This document shows positions 42,215-52,438 of a stretch of 64,000 nt of DNA, one piece after another (the stretch's first letter is position 1; each line of letters begins with the position of its first letter). A model generated the notes under the pieces. The model did not search any database, was not told the origin of the DNA, and worked only from the letters and a program-made list of their open reading frames with translations. The position numbers and the translations under genes were made by a program. Source of the DNA: Aristolochia californica (taxonomy: Eukaryota; Streptophyta; Magnoliopsida; Piperales; Aristolochiaceae). The DNA lies in assembly GCA_029961685.1 (NCBI GenBank), contig JARWKL010000006.1:10298748-10362747 (forward strand), given 5' to 3'.

Positions 42215-43507
42215 TTATTTTCTTTTAGTGGTTGCTTGAAACATATGCAACATGGCATTAATATATTCATCAGGATCCTCGGGAGGCTGACTATCTGGTA
42301 ATGAGTCATGAGCATTATCATCCTGCTCAGTACTATTGTAATCAATTTCTTCATCATCTTCGGTAGTAGATGGTTCTGATACTGACATGTTATCGTCTGC
42401 TGGTTGAGAGGAAGTGCCTTCATTGCACTGAGTTACCATAGAATCCTTCATTGATTCTAATAATTTTGTCATAATGAGTTTTTCCGATATATTCGGAATC
42501 AAACTCTTTAATTGAGTTTTAAAACTTTCAAATAAATTATTGGAGTCATAATGGACTTCTGCGATTCTGTCTAATCCAAGATTATTTTCATTTTGAATGA
42601 TAGCAGACCCAATTTCTACTACTTTAGTATCAATGTTGGGGAAATCTTTCCACCAATGAACATGAAATGTTCTTAATAACACTGGTAGGCCTTTGTCATT
42701 AAAGCCTGTAGTAAAATCTCATCTCCAAATCCATGGTAAAGAAAATACCATAAAGAAGATAAGACTGTCCCAATTCTTTGGGGGTTTTTCATAACCCAGA
42801 GCTTTAAGCTCAGGACTGGATTGAGTCCATTTCACCAAACGAACCTTAATGGGTTCAGGTAATATTGAAATAGATGGCCCAAATTTGTTCCACCAAGGAA
42901 ATACCCAACTTGGTAGAGGTAGGACCTCTGAAAGACATTCTTTTCCCATTGGAAAAACCAGGAATGCCTATGGGAGGGATTTTGGTAATAAAAAGTATTA
43001 TACCAGGAATCCATATAATCCCAATAATTAAATTCCTTATCATTAGGAAGGTTAACTGCTTTAGCTAAATCAAAATTTCCCCAAGTTGAGGGATGCATGA
43101 ATCTTTGTATTGTACATTTATTGTACGCTCATGGGCTAACCCATTTAGCCACATTGGTCAGTTTATGATGCATTGATATGGAATTAAGGTGAACCAAAAT
43201 AGTTTCAAAGGAATACCTTCGTTTTCTTGCACGAATGGGACTGTAGGCTTCTCCAAGCCATTTCGGTAACATCTCCCAGGAATCCAATGTACCCTCTAAG
43301 TCCTCTTTATTGAGGAGAGAAATAGACTCTGTATCGGGAAGAGTAATGTACTCTGGTTCTACTTCAAGTGTCTCTTTATACGACACAAGGGCTTTACACT
43401 TCTTGTCTGAGGAATTTCCTCTTTCTGGATTCTTTCGGTTCGGCCTCTTGATTTTTGATTACCACGTCCTCTCATTGGGAGTGGATTGCCCTTGCAGGGT
43501 TATACAT
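42215..43507 (-). pseudogene. EPRV-B3 ORF3, unknown protein
   Basis: About 430 codons in frame-broken form. N-terminus MYNPARA then a frameshift; a short Arg-rich stretch; ETLEVEPEYITLPDTESISL; MHPSTWGNFDLAKAVNLPND, YWDYMDSWYNTFYYQNPSHR; a Trp-rich core with VFPWWNKFGPSISILPEPIK and FSLPWIW; VLLRTFHVHWWKDF; acidic C-terminus (SEPSTTEDDEEIDYNSTEQ). ATG overlaps the ORF2 stop by 8 nt (ATGTATAA at 43507-43500). I know no function; the position matches the transactivator of other genera but the sequence does not obviously. Confidence 0.7.
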
Positions 43508-45419
43508 GATTTTGACCCTGGAGAAATTCACGGGTGAGAAAATCAGGTAGGGAGTTTAATTCTCCTTTGATATGTTCTATATCAAAATCAAAGGCGCTTA
43601 ATTCCGCCTGCCATCTGACAAAGATTTGTTTGGAAGTAAGATTCTTCACATCTTTCTTAAGAATTGATTTGGAAGAAGAACAATCTACTCTTAAAAGGAA
43701 TTTTTGATTTAATAAATCATCTTGGAATTTATGAATGCACTTAATTATTGCTGAAATTTCCTGTTTAACAGTAGAATAATTAATCTGTGCATCATGCCAA
43801 TTGCCAAAGGTAAAACTAACTAGTTCTTCTTTACTTGCTGGATTTCTTTGTTTTAAGATACCACCATAGCCTACATGGGAGGCATCAGTCTCTACTACCT
43901 TCGGATATGAAGGATTGGTTAGGTTAAGACAAGGGAGTTGTTTAACCTTACTCTTGATTAATTGGACTGCCAGTGTATGTTTAGGAGTCCAAGGCTCAGG
44001 ATTCTTTCTGAGTCGTTTATGTAATATTGCAAAGTCTTGAGCAAGATGAGGATAATAATCCGTAATATAATTGAGACTTCCTAAAAATCTCTAAAGTTGA
44101 GTTTTCTCCAGTAATTCATCCGGAAACTTGGAGGCAAACTCAATGCTTCTATCAATGGGAACTATTTTTCCCATGTGAATATTGTGACCTAAAAATCTGC
44201 CGATATCACCAATCCATGTTTACTAATAATTGTTTTGAAAACATGTAAATGCTTAAAATGAGCATCAATAGATTCTGAATAAATAAGGATATCATCAATA
44301 TAAACAATGGTAAAATCAGAATAAGGAGCAAATATATCATTCATGATATTTTGAAATTCAGATGGAGCATTTTTCAAACCGAAAGACATAAAATTCCATT
44401 CAAAGTGACCAAAAGGGACAGTGAATGCAGTCTTATATTTATCCTTTTCATTGATTTCAATTTGCCAATATCCAGATTTCAAATCAAATTTTGAAAAGAT
44501 TTTAGCAGAAAATAATCTATCTAATAAATCTTTTTTATTTGGGATAGGATATCGAATCCATCTCAAACAATCATTCAATGGTTTATAATTAACAAATAAT
44601 CTTGGAACACCTCGTTCCTTTTCTACATTTTTATTTACATAAATGCAGTACAACTCCATGGGGAGTAAGATTTTCTAATTAATTTCTTATCCAACAGATT
44701 TTGGATTTCCTTCTTGCAAAGGTCTAGTAAGGTCTGTTTCATTTGACTAGGCCTTGCTTTTGTCGGGATGGTTCTTTCATTGAACTCATCAATATAAGGT
44801 AAAGACACAATATATTTATGTCGGTCCCAAAAAGCAGTAGGAATGTCACTACAAATTTCTTGGGCAAATATTTTCTGGAGAGAACTAATTTTCTCTTTTA
44901 TATCTATAATTTCCAACTGTTGTTCAAGGGTTAAAAATGGAATTTCTTTCTGCAGGAAACTAAGATGATGTTCTTTAACATTTCTTAATTCGGAAATCTC
45001 ATTGATAAAACTAGTTTGAGGAGGAGATTTGAAAGAGAAATATATCGGTTTATTATTAACCTGTCCAAGAATTCCTCGATTATCAATACCTTTAATTGGC
45101 ATGATTTTCTCCAAAAAAGGAGTGCCTAATATGACATGTTGAGTCATATTCTTGACTAATAAAAAGTTTGTATTAATACACTGATTATTAGTGCAAATGG
45201 AGGCATTATTTAATTTGTATTTAATTTGCATTTTGTCTCCACTGGCATTAGCCAAAGTTTGATTTGTTTTCTCAAAATATTGGGTGGGGATTAACCCTTC
45301 CTGGATGCAGTTTAAATATGCTCCACTATCAATCAAAGCTGTCAGTTTAGGAATGACAAAGTTCTGATCAATTATCAAATTAATAACAGTATGCCACCTT
45401 TGATGGATGACTTAGGTAA
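43500..45419 (-). pseudogene. EPRV-B3 ORF2 C-terminal part: protease, RT, RNase H
   Basis: Protease LTALIDSGAYLNCIQ (DSG kept) near 45345-45300. RT: YIVSLPYIDEFNERTIPTKA, KSYSPWSCTAF, GVPRLFVNYKPLNDCLRWIR, FSKFDLKSGYWQIEINEKDK, NFMSFGLKNAPSEFQNIM, FTIVYIDDILIYSES (catalytic YIDD at about 44310-44299), FVRFLGHN-type thumb partly deleted near 44195. RNase H: YPKVVETDASHVGYGGILK, INYSTVKQEI, VRWQAELSAFDFDIEHIKGE, LTREFLQGQNHV and TAA at 43500. Frames change near 44640, 44190 and 43860. Confidence 0.88.
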
Positions 45420-47951
45420 TTTGATTAAGAAAAGATTCCTCAGATTTCTTTTCTTTATGTGAACTATTTTTTTCACAATTTTTTTCAAGCTTTTTATAAA
45501 GAGATTTTAATTCTTTTAATTCAAGCTTGATTTCTTTAATTTCTCCTTGTTATGAGGGGATGGATGCGGGTTGTTTTGAAGAATTGGTTTCTTCATAACG
45601 AAAAAATAATTTCCTTCAAAGAATAAGGTTTTACTCCTTGAATGGGAGGTATCTTTGAAGTAGTTTGCATTTGATCAAGATATTCTTTGATTAAATATCA
45701 TTTTGTTTGAGGCTTCTCCTCATGATCAATGTTCTCTAGCATACATTGTTGATATTTTCTAAGAACATTAATCTGGTGCATTTGTGCCATAGATTGAAGA
45801 TGGGAACAACTACAATCTTGGTCATCTGATTGACAGGATGAGGCATAATCAATATCATCCCCAGAATCAGAATTTAAGAGAATTTAAGACAACTGGATTC
45901 TCAATTCTTCATCTATTTGAAGTTGGTTAAGTTTCTCTTTAGTTTTGCATCTATTGGAATAGTGGCCTAATTTTCCACATTTGTAACAGACAATTTTCTT
46001 TTCGTCTGGAGGAGTTCTTCTAGGAGGTTGTTTCTGACATGGCGGAGGTCTCCTAGTTTCATGACGAGTCTTTTGATGAGACTATTTTTTGGGATATCTC
46101 CTACTCTGATGGGAGTAGGGTTCTAGTCTCTTAGAATGCGAGACTTTCCCTTTTCCCTTCCTTTGATGGGAAGGTGGTGGACCTATATCACAGGCAAACT
46201 GTTCACAGAATTCACCAAGCTCATGCTTACCAGTAAGATTTTGTTTCTTAAGCTGAGTTTGAAGCTTTAAATCATTACATAAGTCAGTCCTTCTTGGATG
46301 ATAGCACTGGTAAGGAGACCATATGTATATTGATGGTAGTTGATAATTCCTACCTCATTACCCAACTTTTTTCTCACCTTGCTGGCAAAAAGAATTGGTA
46401 ATCCATCAATTAATTTAGCTTTCCAATATTCATTATTGGCATCGGTTCTTTGCATAACCTTAGTGAGGAAAACATCTTTATACCATTTAAAATGGCTAAG
46501 TGTTCTACACCATAGATTCTGCAACACCTCTCTTCCCTTATCAGTAGTGGAAGTTAAATTGCCAATAAAATGATGAACAATACTTGAAATTAAGGTATAA
46601 ACCGCATCATCCTCACCAACATAGTCTTGGCCTGATTCAGTTTTAATTACCTTTTTGGAATTATAAATTTCATGATGTTGGTCAGGGGTGAGGATATTAT
46701 CCCACCAACCTTTAAGGGTTCCAAAACACCTAGCAGTTAAGATTTCTGCTATTCCTTGATCAGTATTCTTATGTTGCCAAAAAATTGTACAATACATAAG
46801 CATTCGACGACAATGTTCTAGAATCTGATATTCAGACATGGCGTCTATGTTCCATTCATAGATTGATCTTCCATCATAAGCCTTTTGATCTATATACACT
46901 TTCTCTTCATATAATAGGTCCTAAGGTGTAGGCCTATGATAATAGAGTTTGCGATTTAGATCCCAATCCTGAGTAGATTTTTTAGTATAATTTAATTTTT
47001 GAATACTCGGTTGGTCCCTAATCAAGTCCTGAAGCATTTATTTAGTCTGATTGACAGTGGTTAAACCCAAATCTTTAAGATTACAGTTTTGACCTTCATC
47101 AGAGTCAGAGTATGCTGAAGAAGTTAAATCTTCAGTATTTTGTGACAAAGAATCATCTTGAGATTCAAGAGATTCTAAAACCTGAATGCTTTTTAAAATC
47201 TCATCGGCTTTAGCCACTTTGGCTTGTTTGAGTTGATCTTCAAAAAGATTTAGTCATCCATGCCTGGTTAATAATTCGTCAACAACTTCAAAATTATTAT
47301 CCAATTTAAAATTCCTAATTGGAATAGGTGGTTTGATGAGTGGTTTATTATTCATCAATAAAGGTAGCTTTTGAGAAGATAAGTCAAAAAGATTTTGACA
47401 ATATTTCTCCTGTGTCCCTTTGTCCAATAAATCTTCAATGCGTGTAAGCTGTTGGCCTATCGTTTGAAGATTTAAATTGGTAAAGTTGTTTTGTCTCCTG
47501 ATCTGACCCATAGGATCCAAGCTAATTTCAGGATTAACGAAAGCAACGGCTTCTAAAAAATCAGGAGCTTTGCCTGATGTGCTTGAGAATTCAACCTTAA
47601 TTGGATCAGTAGGAGGATGAACTGATCGAATATTGATACCAGACATCAGCTGCCATTCTTTCGTTAGGGTTGAAAGAGTGGGAGAGGTGGAAGAAACTAA
47701 GGGTCGTTTCTTTTCTTGCTTATGTCTGAAACGCATAAACCAATCAACGAAAGACATAATAACCTTATTTGTTTCCAAATAAAGATACAAGTAGTTTGAT
47801 AATTTTCCATGCGTTCTGCGGCCCCATAGGTGTCAAAAAACCAATGTTTGAAACCTAGATTATTGGGGTGAAAGAATTCAGCTTCAATGGCTGCGCAATC
47901 CACCACAAAAGGTGGTGGGGCTGGGGTACGTTGTAAGGATGTAAAAATCAT
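45420..47951 (-). pseudogene. EPRV-B3 ORF2 N-terminal part: coat-protein region
   Basis: ATG 47951, TPAPPPFVVDCAAIEAEFF, frame lost near 47810, regained for 47790-47254. Then YDGRSIYEWNIDAMSEYQIL, FGTLKGWWDNILTP, FKWYKDVFLTKVMQR (46899-46267), a frameshift near 46280, Arg/Lys-rich sequence, and the zinc knuckle CYKCGKLGHYSNRC (45988-45947). A coiled coil (IKEIKLELKELKSLYKKLEK) precedes the protease. GWWDN and the CCHC knuckle are the usual capsid signs. More than six stops in total. Confidence 0.85.
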
Positions 47952-47953
47952 AG

Positions 47954-48975
47954 TTACAGAGTAAAACCGGTCACGTCACTGGGAGTGGGAGAAGTCCTAT
48001 CATGCTCCCTTCCATGTTAGACCCCATGAGGTATCTGGGTTTCTGATATGTGGATTCCTTTTAATGAGGAATCATCCTCGATGGACTGTTTTTCATCCAA
48101 TTCCTTTAAGCAAGAGGATTGGCCTACATCTGAATATCTGGATGAAGTTGGTGGTAAAGAAACTCGGTAAGGAGTTTTGTCTTTGAAATTAATTACCACA
48201 TCGCCATCAGTTGATTGGATGACTTGATCAATATCCTGATTAATCAGGAGTCGTGGAGGAACAGCCTGAGGAATAGTCCAGTTGGCTAGGAAATGAATTT
48301 CCTCCCAATTGATCATCCTAGGAGTGGCAACATTTGCACTCATCCAATCTGTTTCAATCAATACAGTCTTACCTTGATTTGGTAAGTGTAATACCTTAGG
48401 GACTAAGGTATTCATAATTTTGAAATGAATCCTTGCAATAACTTCAATGGTTTTAGTTCCAAGAATAAAATTGTATCCCTGTGTTAGAATCCTCAACTAG
48501 ATAGATTCTAAAAGATTCCTATCTGTAAAGATAGGGTGAGGTTTGGATGGACGTTAAAGTAAACAAGTTCCCTACTGAAACTTGTTTCAACAATACTCAT
48601 TAATGAGGGTTTCCAATCCAAATAGCCACCAACACGTAGTATGGCCTGAAGACATGTGTTCATCCCTAATAAGGTCAAGGGTTTGAACACAATCTGGATG
48701 CACCCAATATGCATATATTTCTTTTCAGTATCTGCAAGATACTTATTAAGATCGGTTAACTCTAATAATTTAAGAGTTGAATCTTGATTTTCAAGATTAA
48801 TTGTTGGTTCCATGGTTTTAATTCCCATGGTACTAGAAAGGGTGAAGGTTCCTTTCTTGTATATTGATGTAGGTTTAATGGACGGAATTGTCCAATCATT
48901 TAATTTTGGTTGAACTTTATATTCAACCAAATATGCATTCTTAGCAGATCCAGTAATCCTACTACTGGATGCCAT
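47954..48975 (-). pseudogene. EPRV-B3 ORF1, movement protein
   Basis: Same protein as 39481-40501. Starts at 48975. A 1-nt deletion near 48520 (in the codons after NLTLSL) and a stop in ESIQ/LRI near 48500 split it; a further stop lies near 48025. It ends with TAA at 47954, 2 nt before the ORF2 ATG. Confidence 0.87.
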
Positions 48976-49434
48976 GCTTGGACAAATTAAAAATTTAAAA
49001 CCAAAGTTAAACAAATTAAACTAACTACACAACAGCAGGAGTGGTAAAAGAAAACTAGAAGGAAGAATATCCTAGTATGAAGTAAACATATTATAAAAAG
49101 ATTATATGGTAATCATGAACGAAGCAAACTATTATTCATAATATCATAATTAATTTACTGTTTATTATCTTCTTGATCAGATGCACGTCTGTCAACGATT
49201 TAAGAGTATAGCGGCCCTCAACGCCTATGCCTATCCATGACAACGGCAACACGGGCATACCTCAATGCGACTTGGGCGACATCCCATATCATAACAAGAA
49301 CGAGGATGAATAGTAAATCATTATAACATTGCGAAGTAAATTAACTCCCCTGATGATTAAAATATAAAAAAAATTATAATAGCTTACCCCATACCTGGAT
49401 ATTCAAGGTTTAGCCTTCCATGGCTTTGATACCA
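48976..49434 (-). other. EPRV-B3 leader and PBS
   Basis: PBS at 49434-49420 reads TGGTATCAAAGCCAT. The leader matches the other copies, including the GAGGGCCGCTATACTC block (about 49220-49200). Confidence 0.8.
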
Positions 49435-49484
49435 AATTACAACGGGAAGTAGGAAATTAAAATTAAATAGCACAAAGACAGAAG

Positions 49485-50088
49485 GATCCTCGGGAGGCTG
49501 ACTATCTGGTAATGAGTCTTGAGCATTATCATCCTGCTCAGTACTATTTTAATCAATTTCTTCATCATCTTCGGCAGTAGATGGTTCTGATACTGACATG
49601 TTATCGTTTGTTGGTTGAGAGGAAGTGCCTTCATTGCACTGAGTTACCATAGAATCCTTCATTGATTCTAATAATTTTGTTATAATGTCTTTTTTTGATA
49701 TATTAGAAATCAAACTCTTTAATTGAGTTTTAAAACTTTCAAATAAATTGTTGGAGTCATAATGAACTTCTGGGATTCTGTGTAATCCAAGATTATTTTT
49801 ATTTTGAATGATAGTAGACCCAATTTCTGCTACTTTAGTATCAATGGTTGGGAAATTTTTCCACCAACGAACATGAAATGTTCTTAATAAGACTGGTAGG
49901 CCTTTGTCATTAAAGCCTGTAGTACAATCCCATCTCCAAATCCATGGTAAAGAAAATACCATAAAGAAGATAAGACTGTCCCAATTCTTTGGGTGTTTTT
50001 CATAACCCAGAGCTTTAAGCTCAGGATTGGATTGAGTCCATTTCACAAAACGAACCTTAATGGGTTCAGGTAATATTGAAATGGGTGG
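49485..50088 (-). pseudogene. EPRV-B ORF3 fragment
   Basis: The frame 50046-49549 (165 codons) gives WTQSNPELKALGYEKHPKNW, FSLPWIWRWDCTTGFNDKGL, VRWWKNFPTIDTKVAEIG and the acidic tail. Joined at 49484 to intergenic sequence of B3 and at about 50088 to the leader of B4, so it is an internal remnant of a largely deleted copy. Confidence 0.82.
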
Positions 50089-50498
50089 AAATACACTACA
50101 GCAGGAGTGCTAAAAGAAAACCAGAAGGAGGAATATCCTAGTATGAAGTAAACATATTATAAACTGATTATATGGTAATCATGAATGAAGCAAACTATTG
50201 TTCATAATATCATAATTAATTTACTGTTCATTATCTTCTTGATCAGATACATGTCCGTCAATGATTTAAGGGTATAGCGGCCCTCAACGCCTACGCCTAT
50301 CCACGGCAATGGCAACATGGGCATACCTCACGTGACTTGGGTGACGTCCCATATCATAATTAGAACGAGGATGAATAGTAAATCTTTATAACATTGTGAA
50401 GTAAGTTAACTCCCCTGATGATTAAAATATAAAAAATTTATAATAGCTTACCCCATACCTGGATATTCAAGGTTTAGCCTTCCATGGCTCCGATACCA
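50089..50498 (-). other. EPRV-B4 distal leader and PBS
   Basis: Leader sequence of the next unit in the tandem, PBS TGGTATCGGAGCCAT at 50498-50484. Its ORF1 is missing: at about 50088 the leader meets the ORF3 fragment. Confidence 0.8.
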
Positions 50499-50760
50499 AA
50501 TTACAGCGGGAAGTAGGAAATTAAAATTAAATAGCACAAAGACAGAAGGCGTAACACATAGACAAAAACTCAAGTATTATTCAAAGTTTTTCACAATAAC
50601 ATAAAATACTTACAGAAAACTCCAAGTCTTACAAACACACGAGTAGGCAACCTTGCTAACAAAGGGGGAGGTTTTTCAAGTGATGCCAACATAAATTAAA
50701 GTAAATCCTTATATAGACGGAGTAAACAAATGTGGATTATAAAACATTTGACATCCTCCA
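50499..50760 (-). promoter_or_regulatory. EPRV-B4 core promoter and intergenic region, TATA at 50709-50715
   Basis: The minus strand reads CTCCGTCTATATAAGGATTT. Downstream, before the PBS, are a possible poly(A) region (TTGAATAATACTTGAG, about 50580-50565) and the conserved TTTAATTTTAATTTCC just before the PBS. Transcription would start near 50685. Confidence 0.62.
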
Positions 50761-51132
50761 CTAATACAAAAAGAGTCTCTGTGATTGAGGAGGCTGTGAA
50801 TCCTTATCTCTATAATTGAGATGCATTTGTGAGTCATCCTTATCTGATGAGTCATCCTTATCTCCATGATTGAGATGAGAACACGACCTGAGATGGGCCT
50901 GGTCCCGAAAAATCTTTTGTTGTCTAAGAGCTTTAACTCTTATTCGATGAAGGCAGCTACTGGCGGCATCCCATGATTGTGACTTGATAGAAAATGGCCG
51001 ACAAAAGATAATGTAGGAGCCTTGGTTGATGTGACAAATAGGCCAGTTGTGGGCTGGAGGATAAGATTTCCTCTGTTGCTTTTGGATGGACTTAGCCGAC
51101 GAATCTGATACAGATGTGTCTATCATAGTCAT
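50761..51132 (-). CDS. EPRV-B4 small ORF between ORF3 and TATA, doubtful
   Basis: 123 codons from ATG 51132 (MTMIDTSVSDSSAKSIQ) to the stop just upstream of the TATA region. Rich in Ser, Gln and Asp, with a repeated DKDDS. The nucleotides of that repeat are the tandem TGACTCA/GATAAG motif (50830-50866), so the protein repeat may be a by-product of enhancer duplication. In B3 the same frame has stops, and B2 differs too. Coding status unproven. Confidence 0.35.
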   Translation of the reverse strand: MTMIDTSVSDSSAKSIQKQQRKSYPPAHNWPICHINQGSYIIFCRPFSIKSQSWDAASSCLHRIRVKALRQQKIFRDQAHLRSCSHLNHGDKDDSSDKDDSQMHLNYRDKDSQPPQSQRLFLY

Positions 51133-51143
51133 ACCCTGCAAAA

Positions 51144-52438
51144 TTATTTTCTTTTAGCGGTTGCTTGAAACATCTGCAACATGGCATTAATATATTTGTC
51201 AGGATCCTCGGGAGGCTGACTATCTGTTAATGAGTCATGAGCATTATTATCCTGCTCAGTACTATTGTAATCAATTTCTTCATCATCTTCGGCAGCAGAT
51301 GGTTCTGATACTGACATGTTATCGTCTGCTAGTTGAGAGGAAGTGCCTTCATTGCACTGAGTTACCATGGAATACTTCCTTGATTCTAATAATTTTGTCA
51401 TCATGTCTTTTTCCGATATATTCGGAATCAAACTCTTTAATTGAGTTTTAAAACTTTCAAATAAATTGTTGGAGTCATAATGGACTTCTGGGATTCTGTG
51501 TAATCCAAGATTATTTTCATTTGGAATGATAGCAAACCCAATTTTTGCTACTTTAGTATCAATGTTGGGGAAATTTTTCTACCAATGAATATGAATGTTC
51601 TTAATAACACTGGTAGGCCTTTGTCATTAAAGCCTGTAGTACAATCCCATCTCCAAATCCATGGTAAAGAAAATACCATAAAGAAGATAAGACTGTCCCA
51701 ATTCTTTGGGGGTTTTTCATAACCCAGAGCTTTAAGCTCAGGACTGGATTGAGTCCATTTCACAAAACGAACCTTAATGGGTTCAGGTAATATTGAAATA
51801 GATAGCCCAAATTTGTTCCACCAAGGAAATACCCAACTAGGTAGAGGTAAGGACCTCTGAAAGACATTCTTTTCCCATTGGAAAAACCAGGAATGCCTAT
51901 GGGGTGGATTTTGGTCATAAAAAGTATTATACCAGGAATCCATATAATCCCAATAAGTAAATTCCTTATCATTAGGAAGGTTAGCTGCTTTAGCTAAATC
52001 AAAATTTCCCCAAGTTGAGGGATGCATGAATCTTTGTAATGTACATTTACTGTACGCTCGTGGGCTATCCCATTTAGCCACATTGGTCAGTGTATGATGC
52101 ACTGATATGGAATTAAGGTGAACCAAAATAGATTCAAAGGAATACCATCATTTTCCTGCACGGATGGGACAGTAGGCTTCTCCAAGCCATTTCTGTTACA
52201 TCTCCCAGGAATCCTTTGTGCCCTCTAAGTTCTCCTTATTGAGGAGCAAAATAGTCTCTGTATCGAGAAGAGTAATGTACTTTGGTTTTACTTCAAGTGT
52301 CTCTTTATACGACACTAGAGCTTTACCCTTCTTGTCCGAGGAATTTCCTCATTCTGGATTCTTTCGGCCACGGCCTCTTGATTGTTGATTACCACGTCTT
52401 CTCATTGGGAGTGGATTGCCCCTTGCGGGATTATACAT
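51144..52438 (-). pseudogene. EPRV-B4 ORF3, unknown protein
   Basis: Best preserved ORF3, about 431 codons. N-terminus MYNPARGNPLPMRRRG with RGRGRK (basic, RNA-binding-like), stops near 52350 and 52200 and one near 52160, then an open stretch 52126-51548 with HPSTWGNFDLAKAANLPNDK, WDYMDSWYNTFYDQNPPHRH, PLPSWVFPWWNKFGLSISIL, NWDSLIFFMVFSLPWIWRWD, GLPVLLRTF, a frameshift near 51590, and the C-terminal acidic frame 51431-51144 ending QMFQATAKRK. Overlaps ORF2 by ATGTATAA. Family unknown to me. Confidence 0.72.

Larger units (their letters stand above)
41616..49484 (-). mobile_element. EPRV-B copy B3, nearly complete, minus strand
   Basis: Reading down from the PBS at 49434: leader, ORF1 (48975-47954), ORF2 (47951-43500), ORF3 (43507-42215), promoter region and intergenic sequence to 41616, about 7.9 kb in all, the size of a caulimovirid genome. 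At least ten stops or frameshifts are spread over the ORFs. No LTRs are present: the sequence upstream of the PBS at 49435-49484 equals the end of the intergenic region. Confidence 0.85.
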
